The notes under the pieces: model-generated
Databases searched by the model: none
Seen by the model: only the letters and a program-made list of their open reading frames with translations
Told to the model about the DNA's origin: nothing
Source of the DNA: Hymenobacter sp. IS2118
Lineage (GTDB): Bacteria > Bacteroidota > Bacteroidia > Cytophagales > Hymenobacteraceae
Direction of reading: 5' to 3'
NCBI RefSeq assembly: GCF_000715495.1
Contig: NZ_JNLX01000128.1
Location: 21,617-85,616, forward strand
Length of the DNA: 64,000 nucleotides
Shown: positions 18,638 to 27,490 of the stretch, in pieces
How the letters are laid out: each line of letters opens with the position of its first letter
Numbering within the stretch: the stretch's first letter is position 1
Position numbers and translations under genes: made by a program

Positions 18638-19870
18638 ATGTCTTTTACCATTGGCCTCATCCGCGAAGGCAAAACCCCGCCCGACAAGCGCGTGCCCCTC
18701 ACGCCCAAGAAATGCGCGGAAGCGCAGTCGAATTTTGACGACCTGCGCATCGTCGTGCAAAGCAGCCCCGTACGCAGCTACAGCGACCAGGAATACCGCG
18801 ACCTGGGCCTGGAAGTGCGCGACGATATTTCCGATTGTGATGTGCTTATGGGCGTGAAGGAAGTGCCCCTCAGTCAGCTCATTCCCAACAAAACGTACCT
18901 GTTTTTCTCGCACACCGTGAAAAAGCAGCCTGCCAACCGCGGCCTGCTGCGCGAGGTGCTGAAGAAGAACATCACCCTGATTGACTACGAGCTGCTGACC
19001 AATGCCCAGGGCGAACGCATTGTGGCCTTCGGGCGCTACGCCGGCATTGTGGGCGCCTACAACGGCCTGCTCACCTACGGCCGCAAGCACGGCTTGTTCA
19101 GCCTCAGGCCGGCCCACGAGTGCCTGGACATGGACGACATGCAGGAGGAGTTTTTCAAGGTGAAAAAGCTGCCGCCCATCAAAATGGCCGTCACGGGCTC
19201 GGGGCGCGTAGCGCAGGGGGCGCTGGAGGTGCTCGACCGCATGGGCATCCGCCGGGTGAGCGTGTACGACTACCTCTACCTCACCTTCCGGGAGCCGGTA
19301 TACACCCAACTGCGCAGCTCCGACTACAACCGCCGGCGCGACGGCCGGGTGTGGGACACGGCCGATTTCCACGCCAACCCGCAGGAATACGAGTCCACCT
19401 TCGGCCTGTTTCTGCCGGTGACGGACCTGCTCATTGCCTGCGCCTACTGGCACCCGGCCGCGCCCCACCTCTTTGAGGAAGCCGACACACTGCGCCCGGA
19501 GTTCCGCATCAATACTATTGCCGATGTGACCTGCGACGTGGACGGCTCGGTGCCCACTACCAAGCGCTCCAGCACCATTGCCGACCCGGCCTTCGATTAC
19601 AACCCCCAGACCGGGGAGCTGGAATCGGCCTACGCGCGGCCCGAAAACATCACGGTGATGGCCGTGGACAACCTGCCCTGCGAGCTGCCCCGCAACGCCA
19701 GTCGCGACTTTGGCCGGCAGTTAATTGACAACGTGCTGCCCCATTTGGTTGGCCACGACGACAACGGCGTGATTGCTCGCGCCACCATTGCCAAAAACGG
19801 CGCGCTCACCTCCCGCTACCAGTACCTGGCCGACTACGTGGCCGAGGTGCACCCGGCCCCGGTGGGTTAA
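18638..19870 (+). CDS. Saccharopine dehydrogenase-like NAD(P)-binding enzyme (alanine dehydrogenase/PNT N-terminal fold)
   Basis: 410 residues from ATG 18638, where homology begins (TIGLIREGKTPPDKRVPLTP). The first part has the Lys/Arg-containing substrate region of the AlaDH/PNT/LYS1 superfamily, including FFSHTVKKQPANRGLL. The Rossmann motif is VTGSGRVAQGALEVL near residue 185. The overall pattern fits lysine-forming saccharopine dehydrogenase-like proteins of Bacteroidota better than alanine dehydrogenase. The true reaction is uncertain. Divergent from gcvP with a shared 155-bp upstream region; a TAATTTTG element at 18590-18597 could be its -7 box. Confidence 0.78.
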   Translation: MSFTIGLIREGKTPPDKRVPLTPKKCAEAQSNFDDLRIVVQSSPVRSYSDQEYRDLGLEVRDDISDCDVLMGVKEVPLSQLIPNKTYLFFSHTVKKQPANRGLLREVLKKNITLIDYELLTNAQGERIVAFGRYAGIVGAYNGLLTYGRKHGLFSLRPAHECLDMDDMQEEFFKVKKLPPIKMAVTGSGRVAQGALEVLDRMGIRRVSVYDYLYLTFREPVYTQLRSSDYNRRRDGRVWDTADFHANPQEYESTFGLFLPVTDLLIACAYWHPAAPHLFEEADTLRPEFRINTIADVTCDVDGSVPTTKRSSTIADPAFDYNPQTGELESAYARPENITVMAVDNLPCELPRNASRDFGRQLIDNVLPHLVGHDDNGVIARATIAKNGALTSRYQYLADYVAEVHPAPVG

Positions 19871-19906
19871 GGGCCGTATTTTTAAGCAACGCTGCGTGCC
19901 GCTTAT

Positions 19907-20510
19907 ATGCAACCCATCACCCAACTTGCGCAGCTCGACCCCAACGGTAGCTATACCTACGCCGATTACCTCACCTGGGAGTTTGCCGAATGCGTGGAGT
20001 TAATAAAGAGCAAGGTGCTGCGTCCGATGTCGGCCCCGACCTTCCGGCACCAGCAGTACTCCACCAATTTGGTTATTGAGATAGGTCGCTTTCTGAAGGG
20101 TAAACCCTGCCGGGTGTACGCCGCTACGTTCGATGTGCGTCTGACGCGAAGTGACGGCAACGGCGATTTTCAGATAAAAACTGTGGTGCAGCCCGACATC
20201 TGCGTGGTGTGCGACCTGGCTAAAATTGATGCCCGCGGCTGCGTGGGTGCGCCCGATTGGATTAAAAAATCCTCTCGCCCGGCAACGCGGGCCACGACAC
20301 CAAAACCAAGTTCGACCTCTACGAGGAAAACGGCGTGCGCGAATACTGGATAGGATACCCCGGCATTCGGTCGGTGGTGATCTACGTACCCGATGCGGCC
20401 AGTACCAACTGGCCGCCGAGTACGCCGCGCCGGGTCCCATACCCGTGGCCACGCTGCCCGGCCTGGCCGTGGAGTGGGCCGACGTGTTTGACGACGAACC
20501 GGAGCACTAA
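19907..20510 (+). pseudogene. Uma2-family (DUF820) nuclease-like gene with two frameshifts
   Basis: The first frame runs from ATG 19907 and carries YTYADYLTWEF, SAPTFRHQQYST and VVQPDICVVCDL, typical of Uma2 proteins. After GAPDWIK the frame breaks; the expected [20 protein letters not shown] continues one frame over, and a second break near 20400 restores [19 protein letters not shown] to the stop at 20510. Each break can be explained by one missing base in a short homopolymer (an A-run near 20266 and a G-run near 20397). The gene is therefore inactive, or the assembly has two indel errors. Uma2 proteins belong to the PD-(D/E)XK fold; biological role unclear. Confidence 0.8.
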
Positions 20511-20588
20511 GGCACCGCGTATGGGTAGCGCTTGAGCGAGGGCATCGAAAGGCAGCTCTGTATGCTGCGCCCAAACTGCGGAGCCGGC

Positions 20589-21419
20589 TTATAGCCCGCG
20601 TAGTACCGGGTACTTGGCTTGTACCAGCATAAACAGCCCGTAGGCAACCAGGCCGGCAGCTACGATGCCCAGCACGGCTGGCCCCATTGTGGCCAGAAAG
20701 TCGAACGCTTCGTCGGTGCCGCCCACGGCAGATGCCCGCGACTGCTGGCCCGCCCGCACCAGCAGGTAGCCCAGCACAGCCAGTACCACGCCCCGCGCCG
20801 TGAACCCGACTTGGCCGGCCCGGTACACGAGCTGCTGCTGGCTTGCCGAAAGGCCACTGGCATTCACATCCTTCTGAAATTTGCCGGAGTAAGCCCGGTA
20901 AACCTGAAAGATGGCAATACCAATGACCACTACGCCCGCCAGCATTACCAGCCAGTCGCCGCCCGGCCAACCCAGCACCGTAGCGGCAAGGTCTTTCGAC
21001 GTGTTGCCGCCCTTTTCGGCGCGGCCGTTGAGGGCCAGGCGGGCGGCATATAGGGCCAATCCGCTATAAAGCAGGCCGCTGGCCGCGTACCAAAGGCGGG
21101 TGCCCCAGCCCTTGGCGTCCGTGCCCTTATCCTCCGTGTCGATAATGGCTTGGGTGAAGCGCCACACGATGTAGCCCAGCAAGCCCAGGGCGATGAAACC
21201 CAGCAGCACGCTGCCGGCGGGCAGGTCCTGGAGTCGCTGTACGGCTTCTTCACGGCTGGCGCGCTCGCCGCGGCCCAGGCCCGTCACGGCCATTAGGGCC
21301 AGCACGCCCATCAATACATACACCAGCCCGATGGCGGCAAAGCCCAACCGGGCCAGCGTTTTGATACCGGACGAAGGGGAGCGGGGAACGGCGGAGAGTA
21401 AGGTATCGGAAGCAGTCAT
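20589..21419 (-). CDS. DUF1206 membrane protein
   Basis: 276 residues with six hydrophobic segments arranged as three repeated pairs, each starting with an R/G-x-G-x-x-x-G-x-V/L-Y motif (ARLGFAAIGLVYVLMG, GTRLWYAASGLLYSGLA, GQVGFTARGVVLAVLG), the mark of DUF1206. Inner-membrane protein of unknown function. It precedes the CsbD-like gene's terminator on the opposite side; both belong to sets often induced by stress, but that is an inference. Confidence 0.88.
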   Translation of the reverse strand: MTASDTLLSAVPRSPSSGIKTLARLGFAAIGLVYVLMGVLALMAVTGLGRGERASREEAVQRLQDLPAGSVLLGFIALGLLGYIVWRFTQAIIDTEDKGTDAKGWGTRLWYAASGLLYSGLALYAARLALNGRAEKGGNTSKDLAATVLGWPGGDWLVMLAGVVVIGIAIFQVYRAYSGKFQKDVNASGLSASQQQLVYRAGQVGFTARGVVLAVLGYLLVRAGQQSRASAVGGTDEAFDFLATMGPAVLGIVAAGLVAYGLFMLVQAKYPVLRGL

Positions 21420-21497
21420 GCGGAAGGGTGAAAAGTGCGGTTGGTATTTCAGTACGTGTTAGCCTTTGGTAAAGGTTGGGATGAGGTTGGTTAAACT

Positions 21498-21533
21498 AAA
21501 AAGACCCTTTCTGAGAACAGAAAGGGTCTTTCT
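21498..21533. terminator. Intrinsic terminator
   Basis: AAAGACCCTTTCTG / CAGAAAGGGTCTTT stem with T-rich 3' end on both strands, between the CsbD-like gene and the DUF1206 gene (both minus strand). Confidence 0.9.
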
Positions 21534-21592
21534 ACAATGAGACAGCAGCGTGTGGATTGGAAGGCGCTGCACCTCATTGGCAATGCGGTAAG

Positions 21593-21811
21593 TTAAAACG
21601 TGCGGTTGAACCAGGTTTTGATGTCTTCCACGGCGTGGCCGGTTTTCTCCTGAAGGCGGCCGTACCACTCGTCCTGTTTGCCATCCTCGTAGTCGAGGTC
21701 GTCGTCGGTGAGGTTGCCCCACTTCTGCTTGGCTTCGCCTTTAACCTGATTCCAGTTGCCGCGAGCTTTCAGCTCGGATTGGTCGTCGATGCCGTTGTTG
21801 TTAAGGTCCAT
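21593..21811 (-). CDS. CsbD-like stress protein
   Basis: 72 residues from ATG 21811. ELKARGNWNQVKGEAKQKWG followed by LTDDDLDYEDGKQDE is the CsbD-family signature; family members are short, hydrophilic and often stress-induced in the cytoplasm. The preceding residues (LNNNGIDDQS) resemble a calcium-loop or EF-hand-like segment, but only one copy is present. The gene has its own terminator downstream. Confidence 0.88.
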   Translation of the reverse strand: MDLNNNGIDDQSELKARGNWNQVKGEAKQKWGNLTDDDLDYEDGKQDEWYGRLQEKTGHAVEDIKTWFNRTF

Positions 21812-22037
21812 GTTGTGAAGGGAAATGTGGAAAGGTAGGCTTTGTACGGCGTGCTTGCGAAATGGTTGAGGGCGGACCGGCAAAGGTGGGGGGGCGCCGC
21901 TCTGGTACTGCTGCAGGGCGTCAGCCGGGCTACGTTGCAGACGCCGGAATGCGGTTTGGTCGCCGAATGGTCCGCACCACTGCCCGCGCAAATAGCAAAG
22001 CGGTTACATGGCTTCCCAGGAATTGAGTGCGCCCGAA

Positions 22038-22796
22038 TTATTGGTGCCGGGCATTGAAGCCAACCAGCAAGCTCACCCGCATGCCGTCGTTGCCGGGCAC
22101 CACGGCTAGGTTGATGGGAAAATTTACCCCGTTGGATTGGATGGAAGTGCCTACGGCGAGCACAATGTTGGCGCCGAGTGGCGTCAGGTTGGGCCCTACG
22201 CCAAACTCGAATCCCTTGGCGCCGCGTATGCCCAGCAGCCCACTCACGCTGGGAATAAACTTGCCCTGCTCCACCCCGCCCACCAGCGGCACAAACTCCA
22301 CTAGCCCGCTCAGGCCATTGGGAAGCCGGAACAAGCGCGTCTCAAACTGCCAGCCGAACTGGGTGAGGAAAGGGTTGAGGTCGGTGCCTTTTTCCCGCGC
22401 TTTGTTCACCACACCATTCGAGAGCACCGTAACGCCCAGGCGTGGCCCATCGAGGCGGATGGGCTCGTTCAGAATGGCATCGTTCGGAGAGGCGTTGCTG
22501 ATAATCGGCACCTCAGCCGGAAATCCTCCCCGTACTGCCGCGGGCGTGGCAGCAGCACCCGCTTTGTCGAATAGTTCTTTGGCCCCGTTGGCGTAGCGAA
22601 TCATGAAAACATCGGTGCGCCACACGGTGATGAGCGGACCGTCGGGGTTGTCGGTACGGCGGTATTTTACCTCCGAAGGAGTGATTTCTACCACTTTCAC
22701 GGCGAGTTCTTCGCCGTTGCGTTTTGTGAGTAAGTCTTGGGCGTGAGCGGTACCGCTCAATAAGGCCAGTAATGCAAAGAGTAAGAAGGCGCGCAT
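22038..22796 (-). CDS. Secreted protein of unknown function
   Basis: 252 residues with signal peptide FALLALLSGTAHAQ. The first mature 60 residues (LLTKRNGEELAVKVVEI, EVKYRR, VFMIRYANGAKE) form a small beta domain seen at the start of many Bacteroidota envelope proteins. The rest looks strand-rich and Gly-rich, possibly an outer-membrane barrel. No defined family or partner. Confidence 0.65.
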   Translation of the reverse strand: MRAFLLFALLALLSGTAHAQDLLTKRNGEELAVKVVEITPSEVKYRRTDNPDGPLITVWRTDVFMIRYANGAKELFDKAGAAATPAAVRGGFPAEVPIISNASPNDAILNEPIRLDGPRLGVTVLSNGVVNKAREKGTDLNPFLTQFGWQFETRLFRLPNGLSGLVEFVPLVGGVEQGKFIPSVSGLLGIRGAKGFEFGVGPNLTPLGANIVLAVGTSIQSNGVNFPINLAVVPGNDGMRVSLLVGFNARHQ

Positions 22797-22982
22797 GATG
22801 GAAGGCGTTAAAGTGGAACCATGCGCAAATGTGCATAAATACCGAATCAGGTGCTAATTCAGTTTTGAGAATCCCCGACTTCGAATTAGCCAACATTTGA
22901 TTTAAAAAACACTGGCTAACAGGCGATTATATCGTATAAAAATGACTTATCAGAAAAATGATTCGGTGCCCGATAAAAAACG

Positions 22983-23013
22983 AAAAGACCCGCTACGATG
23001 GTAGCGGGTCTTT
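22983..23013. terminator. Intrinsic terminator of the small lipoprotein gene
   Basis: AAAAGACCCGCTAC / GTAGCGGGTCTTT with a 4-base loop, downstream of the minus-strand gene ending at 23033. Confidence 0.9.
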
Positions 23014-23032
23014 AGAAAAGGAGAGTTAACTC

Positions 23033-23299
23033 TTAGTTCTGAGGAGTGGCGGGAGTTTCCTCTACTACGCCATTGGCAGGCTGTCCGAGCACTACGGCGG
23101 TGTCGCCGGGCTCGCGGGCGATGTCCTCTTTGGCGTTATCCACGGCATTTTCCATGGCGTTGCCGGTGTTCTCGGCCGCGTTTTCCATGGCATTGCCGGC
23201 GTTGTCGACAGCATTTTCAGCTTTCTGCTCCGAGCAGGAAGTAGTGGCAAAAGCGCCGAAGGCCGCAACGAAAAAAAGAGTTTTGGGGGAGAATTTCAT
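23033..23299 (-). CDS. Small helical lipoprotein with NAMENA repeats
   Basis: 88 residues from the ATG at 23299. Hydrophobic signal ends in FATTSC (lipobox). The mature part contains repeats of the type NAVDNAGNAMENAAENTGNA, strongly helical and similar in style to the 25.2-kb lipoprotein. Likely periplasmic or outer-membrane anchored, related in composition to small stress-induced entericidin-like proteins, but no function can be given. Confidence 0.65.
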   Translation of the reverse strand: MKFSPKTLFFVAAFGAFATTSCSEQKAENAVDNAGNAMENAAENTGNAMENAVDNAKEDIAREPGDTAVVLGQPANGVVEETPATPQN

Positions 23300-23520
23300 G
23301 GTTTTGGAAAGAAAAGTTGACAAATAGTTACCGTTAATGAAGATAACGACAAAAGTTAATTGGCTTTTACTCTGTGTGTAAGCCTTGGGTTACAGGTGAT
23401 GGCGGCAGCCGGTGCAGCTGGCGCAGCATGGCTACTGCCGCATAAGTGCTGAGCGCGTGCCACATAGCGCCGCCCGCGCTTTTAGAGAAACTGCCGGCCC
23501 GCGCGGCGTAATTTGCTGCC

Positions 23521-25086
23521 ATGGACGACCTGCGCACCACGCTACTAACGCTTGGCCCCGACGAACGCCGCGACTTCGGCGTATTCATTCAGCGGCAGCG
23601 GCGCAAGGCGGCCGGCCGGCAAGACTCGCGCCTCTACGAGCTGCTGGTGCAGGCCAAGGAGCTCAGCAGCCCCCAACTAATTGCCCGGCTCTACCCCGAA
23701 GCGCCCAACCCGGTGGCCTACTACGCGCTACGCAAGCGCCTGCTGCGCCACCTCACCGATTTCCTGCTGCTTCGCCAGCGGCAGCTCGATACCACGGCCG
23801 CTGCTTCGGTGCGCGGGCAGCTCACGCTGGCCCAGTACCTCTTCGAAGCCGGCATTCCGCGCCTGGCCTGGAGCACGCTGCGCAAAGCCGAAAAGCTGGC
23901 CCACGACAACGAGCAGTACGAACCGCTCAATGCCGTGTACAACCTGCAGATTCAGTACGCCAACTCGCCGCACGCCGAGCCGCTGCCCGAAATAATTGCC
24001 CGGCGCCACAGCAATAAAAAAGCGGCCGACGAAGAAGAGCGCGCCAACATTGCCGACAGCCTGCTGCGCCAGCGTCTGGGCGAGGCCCGCAAGCGCGGCC
24101 GCGCCGGCGAACCGCTCGACACCCTCATGCACGATATTTTGGGGGAGTACGACTTGCAGGAGGCCTTTGCCCGGTCGCCCTCGCTGCTTTGCCGGCTCAT
24201 GTCCATTGCCCGCAGTGCCATGCTCGTGCGGCGCGATTTTGCCTCCTTTGCCGTGTTCATCGAGCGCTGCTACCGTCTTATGGAGCGGCGCCACGGCTTT
24301 GCGCCCGCGCAGCGCAGCTACCAGCTGCGGCTGCTCTACATGCTGGCCCACGCCTTGTACCGGTCGCGCCACTTTGCCCGGTCGGTCGCTTATCTGGAAG
24401 CGGGGCGGGCACTGCTGCAAGGGCCCGACAACCGCAAATTTGCGGAGTTTGGGCCGCGGTTTACGTTTCTGCTGGCGGCTAATCTGGCCTTTCTCCAGCG
24501 CAACTCCGAGAGCATTGCCCTGTTGGAGCAGGCGCTCACAACCACGCCGGCCCTGCCCATGATGGAAGAGCTGACGGCCCGCCTGCAGCTGGTATTCCAC
24601 TATTTTGCCGAGGGCAACTTCAGCAAGGCCAACTACACCATGCTCCGGTTGGGCCGCACCGACCACTGGCTCGAAGAACAGCTGGGTCTGGAATGGCTGC
24701 TGAAAAAAAACCTGGGCGAGATGCTCATTCAACTGGAGCTGGGGCACGAAGACATTGCCCTTGGGCGCATTAAGGCCATCGAGCGCCGGTTGCTGGAACA
24801 GTTCCCCGGTGGGCTTGCGGAACTGGAGGCGCCCGCTACGCTGGACGCCGCGCTGGCCGGCGGCCCCTACCATTTCGTGCTCAAATACCTGGGCCTGGTG
24901 CGCGACCTCATCAACGACCCCGCCTTGGTCCAGCGGCCGGCCTTTGCCGAGCGGGTAGCGGAATTCCCCGCCTTCCTACCCTCGGAGCGCGAAGATTTGC
25001 AGGCCATGAGCTTCTATTCCTGGCTGCGCGCCCGCCTGCTCGGCCGGCCCTACTACGAGGTGCTATTGGAAGTGGCCGAACTCTAG
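23521..25086 (+). CDS. Large all-helical (TPR-like) cytoplasmic protein, unknown function
   Basis: 521 residues, no signal peptide, rich in Arg, Leu and Ala. Multiple pairs of amphipathic helices, such as QLRLLYMLAHALYRSRHFAR and TARLQLVFHYFAEGNFSKAN, suggest TPR-like repeats over residues 100-450. No catalytic motif. Similar Bacteroidota-restricted proteins exist in my memory as hypothetical proteins; no name can be given. Followed by a strong terminator, so it is a single gene. Confidence 0.75.
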   Translation: MDDLRTTLLTLGPDERRDFGVFIQRQRRKAAGRQDSRLYELLVQAKELSSPQLIARLYPEAPNPVAYYALRKRLLRHLTDFLLLRQRQLDTTAAASVRGQLTLAQYLFEAGIPRLAWSTLRKAEKLAHDNEQYEPLNAVYNLQIQYANSPHAEPLPEIIARRHSNKKAADEEERANIADSLLRQRLGEARKRGRAGEPLDTLMHDILGEYDLQEAFARSPSLLCRLMSIARSAMLVRRDFASFAVFIERCYRLMERRHGFAPAQRSYQLRLLYMLAHALYRSRHFARSVAYLEAGRALLQGPDNRKFAEFGPRFTFLLAANLAFLQRNSESIALLEQALTTTPALPMMEELTARLQLVFHYFAEGNFSKANYTMLRLGRTDHWLEEQLGLEWLLKKNLGEMLIQLELGHEDIALGRIKAIERRLLEQFPGGLAELEAPATLDAALAGGPYHFVLKYLGLVRDLINDPALVQRPAFAERVAEFPAFLPSEREDLQAMSFYSWLRARLLGRPYYEVLLEVAEL

Positions 25087-25096
25087 TATCAGCCCG

Positions 25097-25131
25097 AAAA
25101 AGCCCGTTCGCAGCGTGCGAACGGGCTTTTT
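25097..25131. terminator. Intrinsic terminator, bidirectional
   Basis: AAAAAGCCCGTTCGCA / TGCGAACGGGCTTTTT stem between the helical-protein gene and the convergent repeat-lipoprotein gene. Confidence 0.92.
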
Positions 25132-25152
25132 AGGAAGTGTTCCGGCTGGCTG

Positions 25153-25575
25153 CTACTCGCGGTTGGCGTCTTTGATGTTCTCTTTGGTTTGGTTGGCGGA
25201 GCGTTCGGCGGCCCGGCCCATGGCTTCCATCTTTGATTCGAGCTTTTGGCCGGCGGCATTCATCTTGTTGCCGGCCTGGTCCATTTTCGATTCGAGCTTT
25301 TCGCCCGCCGCGTCCATTTTCGATTCGAGCTTCTGGCCGGCGGCTTCCATTTTTTCGCCGGCTGCGTTCATTTTCGATTCGAATTTTTCGCCGGCGGCTT
25401 CCATCTTCTCTTCGGCCCGTTCAAGGTCGGCTTCGGCGCGGTCGGCGGCGGCATTGGCGGCAGCTTCGGTGTTCTCGGCAGTGTTGTCGGCGGCGCGCTG
25501 CTCGGTTTCGGTGCAGGCGGTGGCAGCCAGGGCCACGGCGAGTGCGACAAATAAGGTTTTCAGAGTCGATTTCAT
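25153..25575 (-). CDS. Lipoprotein with 11-residue amphipathic helix repeats
   Basis: 140 residues from ATG 25575. The signal ends in ALAATAC (lipobox). From residue 45 to 125 the chain is a run of imperfect 11-residue units such as AAGEKFESKMN and AAGEKLESKMD, alternating with AAGEKMEAAGQK. Eleven-residue periodicity is typical of LEA proteins and apolipoprotein-like amphipathic helices that lie on membranes. The role may be envelope protection, but this is inference. The repeats are also visible at DNA level, so unit number may vary among strains. Confidence 0.7.
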   Translation of the reverse strand: MKSTLKTLFVALAVALAATACTETEQRAADNTAENTEAAANAAADRAEADLERAEEKMEAAGEKFESKMNAAGEKMEAAGQKLESKMDAAGEKLESKMDQAGNKMNAAGQKLESKMEAMGRAAERSANQTKENIKDANRE

Positions 25576-25741
25576 GTGGGAAATTGGATGAGGTGGCAGG
25601 ATGCCGTTTAATGAAAAGCGGGGCCGCAAGGTAACCCAGGCGTCCGTTGATGGGCAATGGCACCGGGGTCTGGTAGCGGCCGGGTCAACTTTTATTCGTC
25701 ACGTTAGTATAGTTATCTTGTAACTTATTACCCCCTTTTCC

Positions 25742-26143
25742 ATGGATTCGACCTCCGCTACACCGCAACCGCCCGTCACGCACGAAGTGCCCATGGCCGT
25801 GACCGACCAGCAGAACACCGCTCTGCTCGACGACACCCTCACGTTTCTTTCGGCCAGCACGCCCACCAATGCCGGCCCTCAGGGCCGCGTTGAGCTTGAG
25901 CGCTGGACCGCGGTGTTAGCCTCTACAGACCGGGCGGGCCTGGCCAAAATCAAGCAGGGCCTTCAGCAGCTCGACGAATTGCTGAGCGATGCCAAGAGCC
26001 CCGCGCACGACATTGCCGAAGTACTGGCTACTCTGGGGGCCGAAACCGCCAAAGTTGCCGAGGATGCTGGCGGCGAATACAGCGCGCCGCTCACCAACCT
26101 GAGCAAGCTGCTCATCCGGGCCGGGTCGTCGCTTTCGCGATAG
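25742..26143 (+). CDS. Small helical protein of unknown function
   Basis: 133 residues from ATG 25742. After an acidic/Pro start come helices (TALLDDTLTFL, RVELERWTAVL, LAKIKQGLQQLDELL, DIAEVLATLGAETAKV). No cysteine, no membrane segment, no known domain. Likely cytoplasmic. A long hairpin follows and may terminate it. Confidence 0.6.
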   Translation: MDSTSATPQPPVTHEVPMAVTDQQNTALLDDTLTFLSASTPTNAGPQGRVELERWTAVLASTDRAGLAKIKQGLQQLDELLSDAKSPAHDIAEVLATLGAETAKVAEDAGGEYSAPLTNLSKLLIRAGSSLSR

Positions 26144-26173
26144 ATACGGCCGGACTGGGTTCACTAACCGCCG

Positions 26174-26261
26174 TAGCGCGAACTTTGTGGCCCGCACCAC
26201 CCCACCCGTCTGGCTTGTGCCACGGGGGCGGCGGTGCGGGCCACGAAGTTCGCGCTCTTTT
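26174..26261. terminator. Long hairpin, terminator-like, adjoining the next start codon
   Basis: Arms AGCGCGAACTTTGTGGCCCG and CGGGCCACGAAGTTCGCGCT pair almost perfectly and are followed by CTTTTTT. The ATG of the next gene (26264) follows at once, so the hairpin either ends the upstream transcript or forms the 5' leader of the next gene. Confidence 0.7.
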
Positions 26262-26263
26262 TT

Positions 26264-27280
26264 ATGTCCCAGCTCACCCCCGCCGACCTCCTTCCCTACG
26301 ACCCGTTCGATGGCATGCGGTTCGGTCCTGAAACCTGTTTTCTCAGTGGCCAGCCCGTTGGGCCCGACGACACCGTTCCCGTTTTTGCGGACTGGCTCCA
26401 GGCCCGCTACCAGTTGGCCGAGCGCCCCATGCAGCTCCTCGACCAGCGCACGGTGCAGTTTCGCGACTTGCGGCTGCCGGCCAGCGCCGCCGTGCGCCAG
26501 CGCATTGCCGAGCTGGAGCGTAGGGTGGAGGCCGCCGCTGCCCAGGGCCCGGCGGCTCTGCGCGCCCTCGGCGATGATGCCCTGTACCTGTGGATGGGGA
26601 AAATGTTCTACGGCATCTTCATCACGGAGCTGCTGAACGAATTTGAGCCCCTGATAAAACCCAAGTATCCGTTGGCTGAAAACGCGGCCTTGGTGCGGCG
26701 GTTCCAGGCGTTTTTTCAGCTGCTGCAAGGCCTGCGCGTGCCCACCGAATACGCCGATTTCGTGCCTGGTTCCGTGTTTGTGTTGGAAACTGATTCGACT
26801 GAGGACGTTACGCCGTTCGAATACGACGACGACCTGAACACCCTCGTTTTTAGTATCAAACTCGATAAAACCGTGCTGGTGGCCTGTCTGGTCGATATTG
26901 GCCTGATTGGCCAGGCCATGGGCAAAGTGTACGCCGACGCCCGGCGGCCACTGCATCCGGTGCAGGTTGCCGAGTTCAAGGCCCGCGTGTACTACGCCGC
27001 TCACCTGCTGCACGTCGTGCCCGACATCTACCCGCGCCACCCCCGCCCCGGCGATACCACCATTGTGTTCGACGCTCTCATCGACGATGTGACGGGTGCC
27101 ATTTTCAACCCCTGGGAAAACTCCGCTTACACCCAAACCCTGGCCGAAATGTGGCAGCGCTGGCACATCACGCTGGCCGATGTAGTAGCCAAACCCGCCG
27201 AGCCCCTGAGCCTGTTGTACGACGAGGCCGGCGAGCCCAAGCATCTCCCTCACTGGCCATCGGTTGAAAAGGAAGCCTGA
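26264..27280 (+). CDS. Uncharacterised cytoplasmic protein
   Basis: 338 residues from the ATG at 26264 (an in-frame ATG at 26234 lies inside the hairpin and is less likely). The segment near residue 20 contains CFLSGQPVG, a possible lone metal- or zinc-like site but with only one Cys. It is otherwise rich in aromatic and acidic residues (DALYLWMGKMFYGIF, PFEYDDDLNTLVFS). The pattern recalls conserved hypothetical proteins of Bacteroidota; no function known. Downstream comes the second 173-bp repeat. Confidence 0.65.
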   Translation: MSQLTPADLLPYDPFDGMRFGPETCFLSGQPVGPDDTVPVFADWLQARYQLAERPMQLLDQRTVQFRDLRLPASAAVRQRIAELERRVEAAAAQGPAALRALGDDALYLWMGKMFYGIFITELLNEFEPLIKPKYPLAENAALVRRFQAFFQLLQGLRVPTEYADFVPGSVFVLETDSTEDVTPFEYDDDLNTLVFSIKLDKTVLVACLVDIGLIGQAMGKVYADARRPLHPVQVAEFKARVYYAAHLLHVVPDIYPRHPRPGDTTIVFDALIDDVTGAIFNPWENSAYTQTLAEMWQRWHITLADVVAKPAEPLSLLYDEAGEPKHLPHWPSVEKEA

Positions 27281-27306
27281 GGCTCGTGCGTGAGCATATT
27301 TAGTAC

Positions 27307-27479
27307 AGGACTTACGCCCTCAGCCGCTGGCGCGCGTCTCCGACGCGTGGCTTGCTGGCTTGGCGTTCCCAAACGCCGTCAGTCGCACCGTCTCGTCTCG
27401 TTGGCCCCGCGCGTTGGAGACGCGAAACCAGCGGGCAACGCGTCAGAGACGCGCGCCAGCGCCTGAGTGCGTAATTTCT
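27307..27479. repeat. 173-bp nested palindromic repeat, copy 2 (inverted)
   Basis: The reverse complement of the copy at 6883-7055, with identical length and about 85-90% identity by eye. Outer arms AGGACTTACGC.. and ..GCGTAATTTCT, inner copies of GCGTCTCCGACGCG. It sits 11 bp before the ATG of the DUF3089 gene, so it probably carries or displaces that gene's promoter region. Confidence 0.9.
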
Positions 27480-27490
27480 ACAGTAATCAC

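Noticed and set aside
23728..24873. 381-codon minus-strand frame
   Set aside because: Antisense of the helical-protein gene; composition of Gln/Val/Gly typical of shadow frames and no motif.
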